Origin: Streptomyces sp. DSM 15324
GTDB lineage: Bacteria; Actinomycetota; Actinomycetes; Streptomycetales; Streptomycetaceae
NCBI RefSeq assembly: GCF_001514285.1
Contig: NZ_KQ949031.1
Span: forward strand, 62,001 to 126,000
Length of the DNA: 64,000 bases
Direction of reading: 5' to 3'
Within the stretch, counting starts at the first letter, position 1. Each line of letters starts with the position of its first letter. The notes beneath the pieces were generated by a model. That model searched no databases, was not told where the DNA came from, and saw only the letters and a list, made by a program, of their open reading frames with translations. Below, in pieces: positions 36,135-43,439 of this stretch. The position numbers and the translations under genes are program-made.

Positions 36135-37595
36135 ATGGCAGAGCGGGGAGGCGGGATGTCCCGTGTGAGCCGTCGGCAGCTCCTGCGTGGCGGGGTGACC
36201 CTGCTGGGCGCGACCGTCCTCACCGGCCACAGCGCGTCCGCCGCGTCGGGACCGGGAAGCGGCCCCGGCGCCCCGGTCGGCCCCGCCGGTGCGGTGCGGG
36301 CGCCGGCCTCCGCCGGTCTGCTGTCCCGGGTGATCAACGTCCGCGACCTCGGCGCGGTGGGCGACGGAACCGCCGACGACACCGCCGCGTTCGAGTACGC
36401 CTACGCCCTCGCCGCCGCCCGCGTCTCCCGGGGCATCGGCCGCACCGTGATCGAGATCCCGCCCGGCGAGTTCCTCATCACCCGTCCGAACGCCCTGCTG
36501 AACGGGGTCGCGCCGCTGCGCCCCGCCAACGGGCTGCGCTTCTCCGGCGCCGGCAAGCGCATGACCACCCTGGTCTTCCGCCCGCCGGTCGGCCCCGGCT
36601 CCTCCCTGTGCCGCAACGAGGACATCTGGGCCAACCTGTCCTTCGAACGCATCCAGTTCCGCTCGGCGACGCCGGGCGCCTCCTTCTTCACCTCCTACTC
36701 CACCGGCCAGGCGCAGGACTACCGGTTCTCGGAGTGCGAGTGGATGGGGGAGTGGGAGTACGGCATCTGCCTGGACGGCACCGACACCAACTCCGAGATG
36801 CGCTGGGAGGCGTGCCGGGTCGGCGGCGCCTACCGCAGGGCCTTCCTCTACTCGGGCCTCACCGGCCGGGGCCAGCAGCCCAACGACCAGGACCAGTTCC
36901 TCAACTACTGGTTCACCGACATGAAGGTCGAGTACGACTGGGGCAACTTCCTGGAGTTCCCCTACGGGGGCTCCATCACCTGCCGGGGCGGCTCGTACAT
37001 CATCACGGGCACCCGGCCGCCGAGCCAGGAGTACGGCACCACGAGCACCTTCTTCCGGTTCCCCGTCGCCCAGCACCACGACTCGGTGCAGCGTTTCCAC
37101 GCCCAGGACATCCGGTTCGAGGTGCGCAACCCCGACGCGCGGGTCATCGACTGTGTGTGGAAGAGCGGCACGGTCCACTTCAGCGACTGCGACGACACCG
37201 GCCTGGCCTTCAAGGACTTCGCGCCCGAAGTACGGCCGCACCGCTATGTCGTGGGGCCGCGCGGACCGTTGATCCGGTACGACTCCTGCCAGTTGGTCGG
37301 CCGCCACGAGTACCGCACCGACGGCGCGCGCGACTCCCTGCCGACGGTGGCCCGCTACGACATGTGTCTGCTGCGCAGCCATGCGCAGGAGGAGTTCGCG
37401 GTCACCGACGGCACCGCGAAGCCGGATTTCGTCAGCTTCGTCGACTGCCTGGCCGACGCCGAGGCCGACACCACCGCACCGCCGTCGGCTTCGGCGGCTT
37501 CGCCGGCCCCGGCGGCACCCGGGACGGCCTCCGCCGGTCCGGGCGGGACCACGAGCCCGGCGACGGCCCCGGCACAGACGCCTCCGCCCGCGTAA
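36135..37595 (+). CDS. Secreted TAT-type right-handed beta-helix protein (pectate-lyase-like)
   Basis: 486 aa from the ATG at 36135 (AGAAGG upstream); an ATG at 36156 with GGGGAGG is equally plausible, and one at 36099 is in frame. A twin-arginine signal (SRRQLLRGGVTLLGAT) leads to a domain starting VINVRDLGAVGDGTADDTAAFEYA, the entry motif of pectate-lyase-3/GH28-like beta-helix proteins, followed by regular short strands. No catalytic Asp cluster is evident, so it may bind, trim or depolymerise the polysaccharide. The C-terminus is Ala/Pro/Thr-rich. It diverges from the CDP-alcohol transferase. Confidence 0.82.
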   Translation: MAERGGGMSRVSRRQLLRGGVTLLGATVLTGHSASAASGPGSGPGAPVGPAGAVRAPASAGLLSRVINVRDLGAVGDGTADDTAAFEYAYALAAARVSRGIGRTVIEIPPGEFLITRPNALLNGVAPLRPANGLRFSGAGKRMTTLVFRPPVGPGSSLCRNEDIWANLSFERIQFRSATPGASFFTSYSTGQAQDYRFSECEWMGEWEYGICLDGTDTNSEMRWEACRVGGAYRRAFLYSGLTGRGQQPNDQDQFLNYWFTDMKVEYDWGNFLEFPYGGSITCRGGSYIITGTRPPSQEYGTTSTFFRFPVAQHHDSVQRFHAQDIRFEVRNPDARVIDCVWKSGTVHFSDCDDTGLAFKDFAPEVRPHRYVVGPRGPLIRYDSCQLVGRHEYRTDGARDSLPTVARYDMCLLRSHAQEEFAVTDGTAKPDFVSFVDCLADAEADTTAPPSASAASPAPAAPGTASAGPGGTTSPATAPAQTPPPA

Positions 37596-37638
37596 GGGAA
37601 CGGCCCCGGGTCGGGGTTACCGGGTTTCTTGCAGAAGG

Positions 37639-37658
37639 CCCCGGCGTTCACGCCGGGG
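37639..37658. repeat. Left-end subterminal hairpin of the IS element
   Basis: CCCCGGCG and its complement form an 8-bp stem with a TTCA loop. Such imperfect or perfect hairpins are what TnpA recognises at element ends. It lies 35 bp beyond the tnpA stop codon. Confidence 0.75.
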
Positions 37659-37692
37659 ATGAATGCATCTCAAGGCTGCTGTGACGTGCACG

Positions 37693-38109
37693 TCAGAGCG
37701 GACGTTTTTGCTGCTCGATGTACTGGCGGACGATCGCCAACGGTGCTCCGCCGCACGATGCGGAGAAGTACGAGGGCGACCACAGATGTCCGTGCATGAT
37801 GGCGCGGTCGATCCGGCCGGTGAACTCCTGCCGTATCCGGCGGGCGGAGACGCCCTTGAGGCTGTTGACCAGCTTGGAGACGGCGACCTTGGGCGGGTAG
37901 TGCACCAGCAGGTGGACGTGATCGTGTTCGCCGTTGAACTCCTTCAGCTCCGCTTCGAAGTCCTCGCAGACCTTGCGCATGATCTCCTCGCAGCGTGTCA
38001 GCATCTCGTCGGTGAACACCCCGCGCCGGTACTTCGTCACGAAGACCAAGTGCACATGCATCGCCGAAACCACGTGTCTGCCACGCCTGTAGTCATTCGG
38101 TCCATCCAT
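37693..38109 (-). CDS. tnpA: IS200/IS605 transposase TnpA (Y1 HUH)
   Basis: 138 aa from the ATG at 38109; a longer frame overlapping tnpB is possible but unsupported. It has the HUH motif EHDHVHLLV (His64 and His66) and the catalytic Tyr130 in VRQYIEQQ, at the same positions as in TnpA of IS608. It nicks and rejoins single-stranded DNA at the element ends. No break in the frame is seen, so it may be active. Divergent from tnpB. Confidence 0.9.
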   Translation of the reverse strand: MDGPNDYRRGRHVVSAMHVHLVFVTKYRRGVFTDEMLTRCEEIMRKVCEDFEAELKEFNGEHDHVHLLVHYPPKVAVSKLVNSLKGVSARRIRQEFTGRIDRAIMHGHLWSPSYFSASCGGAPLAIVRQYIEQQKRPL

Positions 38110-38136
38110 GAGACCAATCGTAGTAGGATCTTGAGT

Positions 38137-39384
38137 GTGCAGCTGCGCTACAACTACCGGGCCTACCCGGATGCCACCCAGCGCCGTGCGCTGGCGAGCG
38201 CGTTCGGGTGCGCCCGTGTGGTGTGGAACGACTGCCTGCGCGTCCGCAAGGAAGCGCACGCGGCAGGGCTGCCCTACGTGACGTCGGCCGAGCTGTCCCG
38301 GCTTCGCATCACCCAGGCCAAGCGCACCCAGGAACGCGCCTGGCTCGCCGACGTCTCAGCCGTCGTCCTGCAACAGTCCCTGCGGGACCTCGACACCGCC
38401 TACAAGAACTTCTTCGACTCGGTCAAGGGCAAGCGGCAGGGCCGCAAGGTCGGCCCTCCCCGCTACAAGTCGAAGAAGGACACCCAGCAGTCGATCCGTC
38501 TCAACACCAACGCCTTCTCCCTCCAGGACGATGGCACCCTGTACGTGGCCAAGGTCGGCAATCTCAAGGTCAAGTGGTCCCGCCGGCTTCCGGCCGCGCC
38601 CACGTCCCTGACCGTCACCAAGGACAGCTGCGGCCGGTACTTCCTCAGCTTCGTCGTGGACACCGAGCCGGACAGCCTCCCGGGAGTGGAGACCGACGCC
38701 GGTATCGACCTCGGTCTGTCGGCCTTCGCGGTCCTCTCTGATGGGCGGAAGATCGACAGCCCGCGCTTCCTGCGCCGGGCGGAGAAGAAACTCAAGCGCC
38801 TTCAGCGGGAGCTGTCCCGCAAGGTGAGGGGATCGAAGAACCGGGCCAAGGCCCGCATCAAGGTCGCACGCCAGCACGCCAAGGTGGCGGACCGGCGCCG
38901 GGACTGGCACCACAAGGCATCCACACAGATCGTCCGCGACAACCAAGCGGTGTATGTGGAAGACCTCGCGGTGTCCGGCCTCGGCCGCACCCGGCTCGCC
39001 AAGTCCGTGCACGACGCGGGATGGTCCGCGTTCGTCGGCATGCTGGAATACAAGGCGGCTCTGTACGGCCGCACCTTCACCAAGGTGGACCGTGCTTTCC
39101 CGTCCTCTCAGGTCTGCTCGGCCTGCGGATTCCGGGACGGCCCCAAGCCTCTGCACGTCCGCCAGTGGACGTGCGGGGCCTGTGGCACCATGCACGACCG
39201 CGACCACAACGCAGCACGCAACGTCCTCTTCGAAGGACGCCGCATCGTCGCCGCCGGACGGGCGGAGACGCTAAACGCCTCGTGGAGCGCCGGTAAGACC
39301 AGGACGAAAGTCCCGGCACAGCGCGGTGAAGCAGGAAGCCCCCGGAAGGGTCAGCCGACCCAGGCCGGAATCCCTGGACTTTAG
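38137..39384 (+). CDS. tnpB: IS200/IS605 TnpB, RNA-guided endonuclease family
   Basis: 415 aa from GTG 38137 (AGGA 8 nt upstream; a TTG lies 2 codons earlier). After a helical N-terminus (QLRYNYRAYPDATQ) come the RuvC parts: Asp191 in GIDLGLSA, Glu275 in VEDLAVSGL, a zinc ribbon CSACG...CGACG, and DRDHNAARN (354-362). All catalytic acids expected for nuclease activity are present. TnpB uses an RNA encoded at the 3' end of its own gene to cut DNA. No stop or frameshift is seen. Confidence 0.92.
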   Translation: MQLRYNYRAYPDATQRRALASAFGCARVVWNDCLRVRKEAHAAGLPYVTSAELSRLRITQAKRTQERAWLADVSAVVLQQSLRDLDTAYKNFFDSVKGKRQGRKVGPPRYKSKKDTQQSIRLNTNAFSLQDDGTLYVAKVGNLKVKWSRRLPAAPTSLTVTKDSCGRYFLSFVVDTEPDSLPGVETDAGIDLGLSAFAVLSDGRKIDSPRFLRRAEKKLKRLQRELSRKVRGSKNRAKARIKVARQHAKVADRRRDWHHKASTQIVRDNQAVYVEDLAVSGLGRTRLAKSVHDAGWSAFVGMLEYKAALYGRTFTKVDRAFPSSQVCSACGFRDGPKPLHVRQWTCGACGTMHDRDHNAARNVLFEGRRIVAAGRAETLNASWSAGKTRTKVPAQRGEAGSPRKGQPTQAGIPGL

Positions 39385-39401
39385 GCCAGGGAGCACGTCA
39401 A
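39240..39401 (+). ncRNA. Probable omega RNA (reRNA) overlapping the tnpB 3' end
   Basis: In this family the guide RNA scaffold spans the last codons of tnpB to the element end. Here the region ends in a TCCCTGG...CCAGGGA stem (39371-39392) and GAGCACGTCAA. The guide would then begin with ACAGCGACTG or close to it. The 5' end cannot be placed from sequence alone. Confidence 0.5.
39371..39392. repeat. Right-end hairpin of the IS element
   Basis: TCCCTGG and its complement CCAGGGA flank an 8-nt loop that contains the tnpB stop codon. It lies just before the right end of the element. Confidence 0.7.
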
Positions 39402-39587
39402 CAGCGACTGCGTGACGAGGGAGGACTGATCGAGCTGCGCCGAGGCCGTGGCGCGGTGATCACCGCGGCACCCGGCATCGCGGACCAGGCCCGCCTCACC
39501 GAGGCCGTGCACGGCCTCGTCGCCCGGGCACGCGCGTTCGGCCTGACGGACCAGGAGCTCCTGTCCTTGGTGCACAACTGCCTGTGA
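39401..39587 (+). pseudogene. Truncated 3' end of a GntR-family regulator
   Basis: From 39408 the frame reads LRDEGGLIELRRGRGAVIT and ends ...FGLTDQELLSLVHNCL, followed by TGA at 39585. This is the wing of the GntR helix-turn-helix and the short C-terminal helix of YtrA-type regulators. Everything upstream is the IS element. The 5' half of the gene is not found to the left of the element, so the gene was truncated rather than only interrupted. Confidence 0.6.
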
Positions 39588-39759
39588 CGCGGGTTCGGGA
39601 TGCGGGCGCGGGCGTCAGTCCGGCATGCCGGTGACGTAGTTGTCGTCAAGGGAAACGGGGGTGCGGCGGGTCGGTGAGCCGGGGCAGCACGGCGGGGTGG
39701 CTGATCTGCTGTCCCGTCCGGCGGATGCCGAGTGCCCGGAGCTACGGGTCTGGCCGGCT

Positions 39760-40020
39760 GCGGCTGTTGCTGACGAGGATGGCCACCAGGCACAGCCGGC
39801 CCCCACACCCAGGACATCGACCGCGGTGGTGACGCAGGCCGCCGCGCCGGCCACCTCAAGGGCGACGGCGTCACCGGCGTCACCGGTCCCCTTCCGCACC
39901 AGCTCGGGTGCCGGGTTCCACCACGTCCACCTCGGCGCCGACGGCCCTGGCGACCAACCTGATGAGGATGCAGACCGGACCGCCGCCGATCACCGTCCAG
40001 CGCTGCTGCATCGTGCCGGG
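39760..40020 (-). pseudogene. Frame-broken remnant of a zinc-type alcohol dehydrogenase
   Basis: On the minus strand, WTVIGGGPVCILIRLVARAV and AEVDVVEP (about 39999-39900) match the NAD-binding start of medium-chain dehydrogenases. In another frame downstream, VRKGTGDAGDAVALEVAGA then TTAVDVLGVGAG continue the same fold, and a third frame gives RLCLVAI. Part of the middle is missing. It is clearly a decayed gene. Confidence 0.5.
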
Positions 40021-40079
40021 CGAGTCGATGCCGTGGCCGAGCCCGCGGTCCCGGACCGCCCGCAACACCCGCCGCCCGG

Positions 40080-40215
40080 CAGGCGGCCTGGGACGGCGGC
40101 GACAACCCGCAGTGGGCGATCACCCACCGGGTGCCGGACGCTACTCGATCACCAACCGCACACAGCGGCAACGTGGCCTCCGGCTCGGTCACCAAGCAGT
40201 GGACGTTTACCGCCC
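40080..40215 (+). pseudogene. Possible remnant of a ricin-B-type lectin domain
   Basis: Plus-strand fragments AWDGGDNPQWAITH, GRYSITNRT and SGNVASGSVTKQWTF sit in two frames and together resemble the QxW repeats of beta-trefoil lectins. Two compensating frameshifts would be needed to restore it. This is a weak call. Confidence 0.25.
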
Positions 40216-40224
40216 GGCGACCGA

Positions 40225-40261
40225 CCGGCGGCGGCCCCCAGAAGGCCGGGGCCGCCGCCGG
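40225..40261 (-). terminator. Terminator of the egt operon
   Basis: A perfect 14-bp stem (CCGGCGGCGGCCCC and its complement) with a 9-nt loop, 26 bp past the stop of egtD on the minus strand. Confidence 0.8.
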
Positions 40262-40286
40262 TGACGATCGGGCCGTGCCGGAGCGG

Positions 40287-41270
40287 CTACGCGGGAGCCG
40301 CGAGCAGCAGCGCGAATCCGGCGTCGGAGTCCGCCCAGAGTTCCTGAGTGCGCAGGCGGGCCTCGGTCATCTCCTCCCGCAGTCCGTCCGTGGTGAACTT
40401 GGCGCTGCGCTCGGTGATCCACTCCTCTCCGCGCTCGAAGTGCACCGCCAGGTCGAGTTCGCGGATCTTCACCAGTTGCTCGGTTCGGCTGCGCAGCCGC
40501 ATCTCGATGTGGCTTTCCGCGCCGTTCCACACGGCTGTGTGGTCGAAGGCGTCGGGATCGAAGTCGGCGTCCAGTTCGCGGTTCAGGACGTGGAGCAGAT
40601 GCTTGTCGAACTCGGCCGTGACGCCCTGCGCGTCGTCGTAGGCCGCGATCATCTCCTGCTCGTCCTTCACCAGGTCGGCGCCGATCAGCAGGAAGTCCTG
40701 GGGGCGCATGACGTCCCGGAGCCCGCGGAGGAAGGGGACGCGGGCTCCCCGGCGGAAATTGCCGAGCGTGCTGCCCAGGAAGGCGATGAGCCGGGGGCCG
40801 TCCTCGGGCAGGTCCGGCAGGACGAGCGGAGCCGTGAAGTCGCTGCGGAGGGCGTGGAGGCGGATCTCCGGGTACTCCTGGACGAGGTGGGCGCCGGCCT
40901 GGTGGAGCGCGTCGGCGCTGACGTCGACGGGGACGTAGTTCAGGCCGGCCGGGCCCAGCGCCTCGAGGATCAGCTTGGATTTCGTCGAACTACCGGATCC
41001 GAGCTCGATCATGCTGCGGGCCCGGGTCCGCGCGGCCACGTCCTGGGCGTGGAGCCGCAACAGCCCCAGCTCGGCCCGCCACAAGGGGTATTCGGGGAGC
41101 TGCGTGATCTCCTCGAAGAGTTCGCTGCCCCGGGCGTCGTAGAACCACGTGGGCGCCGTGGACTTGGGGGTGCCGGTCAGTCCGCCGTGGATGTCGGCGC
41201 GCAGGGCCCTCGCGTAGTGCTCGGCGTCGAGGGTGTCGGTGTAGCCGTAGGCGCGGGAGCCGGTCATCAT
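40287..41270 (-). CDS. egtD: L-histidine N-alpha-methyltransferase
   Basis: 327 aa (ATG at 41270; the next ATG one codon on has the better spaced GAGG site). It has the EgtD fold: FYDARGSELFEEITQLPEYP, the SAM motif IELGSGSSTKSKLI, YVPVDVSADAL, FLGSTLGNF and IGADLVKD. It trimethylates histidine to hercynine, the first step of ergothioneine synthesis. Last gene of egtABCD, separated from egtC by 70 bp. Frame and motifs are intact. Confidence 0.92.
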   Translation of the reverse strand: MMTGSRAYGYTDTLDAEHYARALRADIHGGLTGTPKSTAPTWFYDARGSELFEEITQLPEYPLWRAELGLLRLHAQDVAARTRARSMIELGSGSSTKSKLILEALGPAGLNYVPVDVSADALHQAGAHLVQEYPEIRLHALRSDFTAPLVLPDLPEDGPRLIAFLGSTLGNFRRGARVPFLRGLRDVMRPQDFLLIGADLVKDEQEMIAAYDDAQGVTAEFDKHLLHVLNRELDADFDPDAFDHTAVWNGAESHIEMRLRSRTEQLVKIRELDLAVHFERGEEWITERSAKFTTDGLREEMTEARLRTQELWADSDAGFALLLAAPA

Positions 41271-41340
41271 GGCCTCGTTTCGGTCGAACCGTCGGCCGCC
41301 CATGAGGCGGCGCGACCTGTGCGGGAGAGCGGGAACGGAC

Positions 41341-42120
41341 TCACGTAAGGGGCTCCTCGGGGGGTGCGGATGCCGGGTCCTTGAGGGGGGTGAGGAGGAC
41401 CTCGGTGCGGTTCGCGGTGAGGAGGGTGCGGTCGGGGACCTCCTGCCAGCGCGGGTCGTCGTCGTACGGTTCGGAGGCCACGACCGTGCGCCGGCCGGGG
41501 TCGGCGCGGTACCAGAGGGAGTCGCCCCAGGCGGTCGCCGTGATGGTCGCGCCGTCGGTGAGCAGCAGGTTGAGCCGGGAGCCGGGGGCCGCGGCGGCGA
41601 CCTCCAGGACGGTGTCGGCCAGGGCCTGCCCGCCGGGGTCGCCGCCCCGCAGCCGGGCCAGGACCAGCGCCCAGACGAACGCGGAGTCGGTCCGGGCCTC
41701 CAGCGCCAGGAGGTCCGCCGCGGGCAGGGTGTGCGCGAGGACCGCGAGGGAGGACGGCCAGCCCGCCACCGCCCCGTTGTGGCTGAACAGCCAGGGGCCC
41801 TGCGCGAACGGTGCCGCGGCGGCCTCCGCGTCGGCCCCGGCCAGCGTCGCGTCCCGTACGGCGGCCAGCAACGCGCCGGAGCGCACCACGCGCGCCAGGT
41901 CGGCGAAGGACAGGTCGGCCCAGATCGGCCCGGCGCGGCGGTAGCGGGCCGGCACCGGATCGTCCTCGGCGTACCAGCCCACACCGAAGCCGTCGGCGTT
42001 GACCGTCCCGTACCGCTGCCGCCGGGGCGCCCACGACTGCCGGTACAGACCGTGCGGCGGGTCCACCAGGATCCGGCCGAGCGGCTCCGAAGGGCCCAGG
42101 CAGGCGAGATGACGGCACAT
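41341..42120 (-). CDS. egtC: Gamma-glutamyl-hercynylcysteine sulfoxide hydrolase (class II amidotransferase)
   Basis: 259 aa. It begins MCRHLACLG, with Cys2 as the N-terminal nucleophile after Met removal, then DGFGVGWY and FSHNGAVAGW, the class II glutaminase motifs. It removes the gamma-glutamyl group from the sulfoxide intermediate. Its ATG overlaps the egtB stop (ATGA). No anomaly in the frame. Confidence 0.92.
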   Translation of the reverse strand: MCRHLACLGPSEPLGRILVDPPHGLYRQSWAPRRQRYGTVNADGFGVGWYAEDDPVPARYRRAGPIWADLSFADLARVVRSGALLAAVRDATLAGADAEAAAAPFAQGPWLFSHNGAVAGWPSSLAVLAHTLPAADLLALEARTDSAFVWALVLARLRGGDPGGQALADTVLEVAAAAPGSRLNLLLTDGATITATAWGDSLWYRADPGRRTVVASEPYDDDPRWQEVPDRTLLTANRTEVLLTPLKDPASAPPEEPLT

Positions 42121-43439
42121 CAGAGCGCCCCGGAGCGGGCGGTGCGGAAGCCGGAGAAGATCTGCCGCCGGATCGGCAGGTCCCAGTTGCGGAACGTGCC
42201 CCGGCAGGCCACCGGGTCCACCGCGAACGAACCGCCGCGCAGCACCTTGTACTCGGGGCCGAAGAACACCTCCGAGTACTCCTTGTAGGGGAAGGCGGTG
42301 AAGCCGGGGTAGGGGAGGAAGTCGCTCGCCGTCCACTCCCAGACGTCGCCGATCAACTGGCGTACGCCGAGCGGGGACTCGCCCTGCGGGTAGCTTCCGG
42401 CGGGGGCGGGGCGCAGATGACGCTGGCCCAGGTTGGCGTGCTCGGGCGCCGGGTCGGCGTCGCCCCACGGGTAGCGCATCGAGCCGCCGGTCGCCGGGTC
42501 GAAGCGGGCCGCCTTCTCCCACTCGGCCTCGGTGGGCAGCCGGCGCCCGGCCCAGCGGGCGTAGGCGTCGGCCTCGTACCAGCACACGTGCAGGACCGGC
42601 TCCTCGGGCGGTACGACCTCGGTGACCCCGAACCGGCGGCGCAGCCACTGCCCGGCGTCGCGGTGCCAGAACAGCGGGGCGTGGAGGCCGTGCCGGCGGA
42701 TGTGCGCCCACCCCTGCGTCGTCCACCAGCGCCGGTCGTCGTAGCCGCCGTCGTCGATGAACGCCTGGTAGGCGGCGTTGGTGACGGGAGTGGTGTCGAT
42801 GTGGAAGGGCGCCACCTCCCGTTGGTGCGCGGGGCGTTCGTTGTCGAGCGCCCAGGGCTCGGTGGAGGTGCCCATGGTGAACGGCCCGCCGGGGACGAGG
42901 ACTTCGGCCGGACCGGTGAACAGCGGCGCGGGCTCCGGGTCGGCAGCGGTGAGGACCTGGGGGCCCAGCCGCAGCTGATGGGTGATCAGCATGGTCTCGT
43001 CGTGCTGCTGTTCGTGCTGGGCGATCATCCCGAAGGCGAACCCGGCCTCGGTGAGCCGGGTGCCGTGGAAGTCGGCCGACTCCAGGACGTCCGTGACCCG
43101 TCCGCGTACCTCCGCCGCGTAGGCGCGGGCCTCGGCGGGCGGCAGCAGCGGCAGCGAGGGGCGTTCGGCACGCGGGTGCTCGAAGGCGTCGTACAGGCCG
43201 TCGATCTCGGGGCGCATCGGCTCCCGGCCGCCCACCGTGCGCAGCAGCCAGAGCTCCTCCTGGTTGCCGATGTGCGCGAGGTCCCACACCAGCGGGGACA
43301 TCAGCGGGGAGTGCTGTGCGGTGAGGTCCGGGTCCTCGACGCAGGAGGTCAGCAGGGTGGTGCGGTCCCGGGCGGTGGTCAGGGTGGTCAGCGCGCGCTC
43401 GCGGAGCGTGCCGGCGTCCGGGAGGTGCTCGGTGGTCAT
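42120..43439 (-). CDS. egtB: Ergothioneine sulfoxide synthase (iron(II)-dependent)
   Basis: 439 aa. The DinB-like N-terminal domain supplies iron ligands in DLAHIGNQEE and QHEQQHDETM; the C-terminal FGE-sulfatase domain starts GGPFTMGT and has RLPTEAEWEKAARF, DVWEWTASDFLPYPGF and SGFRTAR. It joins hercynine to gamma-glutamylcysteine with oxygen. It is coupled to both egtA (upstream, ATGA) and egtC. All expected His ligands are present. Confidence 0.93.
   Translation of the reverse strand: MTTEHLPDAGTLRERALTTLTTARDRTTLLTSCVEDPDLTAQHSPLMSPLVWDLAHIGNQEELWLLRTVGGREPMRPEIDGLYDAFEHPRAERPSLPLLPPAEARAYAAEVRGRVTDVLESADFHGTRLTEAGFAFGMIAQHEQQHDETMLITHQLRLGPQVLTAADPEPAPLFTGPAEVLVPGGPFTMGTSTEPWALDNERPAHQREVAPFHIDTTPVTNAAYQAFIDDGGYDDRRWWTTQGWAHIRRHGLHAPLFWHRDAGQWLRRRFGVTEVVPPEEPVLHVCWYEADAYARWAGRRLPTEAEWEKAARFDPATGGSMRYPWGDADPAPEHANLGQRHLRPAPAGSYPQGESPLGVRQLIGDVWEWTASDFLPYPGFTAFPYKEYSEVFFGPEYKVLRGGSFAVDPVACRGTFRNWDLPIRRQIFSGFRTARSGAL

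Larger units (their letters stand above)
37600..39401. mobile_element. IS200/IS605-family insertion sequence
   Basis: It contains a left-end hairpin (37639-37658), tnpA on the minus strand, tnpB on the plus strand and a right-end hairpin (39371-39392), followed by the conserved-looking end GAGCACGTCAA (to 39401). This family has no terminal inverted repeats and duplicates no target. I could not fix the exact left boundary; it lies between 37595 and 37639. TTAC at 37617-37620 is a possible target site. Confidence 0.8.

Noticed and set aside
22870..37595. Reading the polysaccharide locus as an antibiotic gene cluster because of the GME homologue
   Set aside because: No NRPS, PKS or other assembly enzymes; polymerase, flippase and Wzz-like genes point to a polymer.
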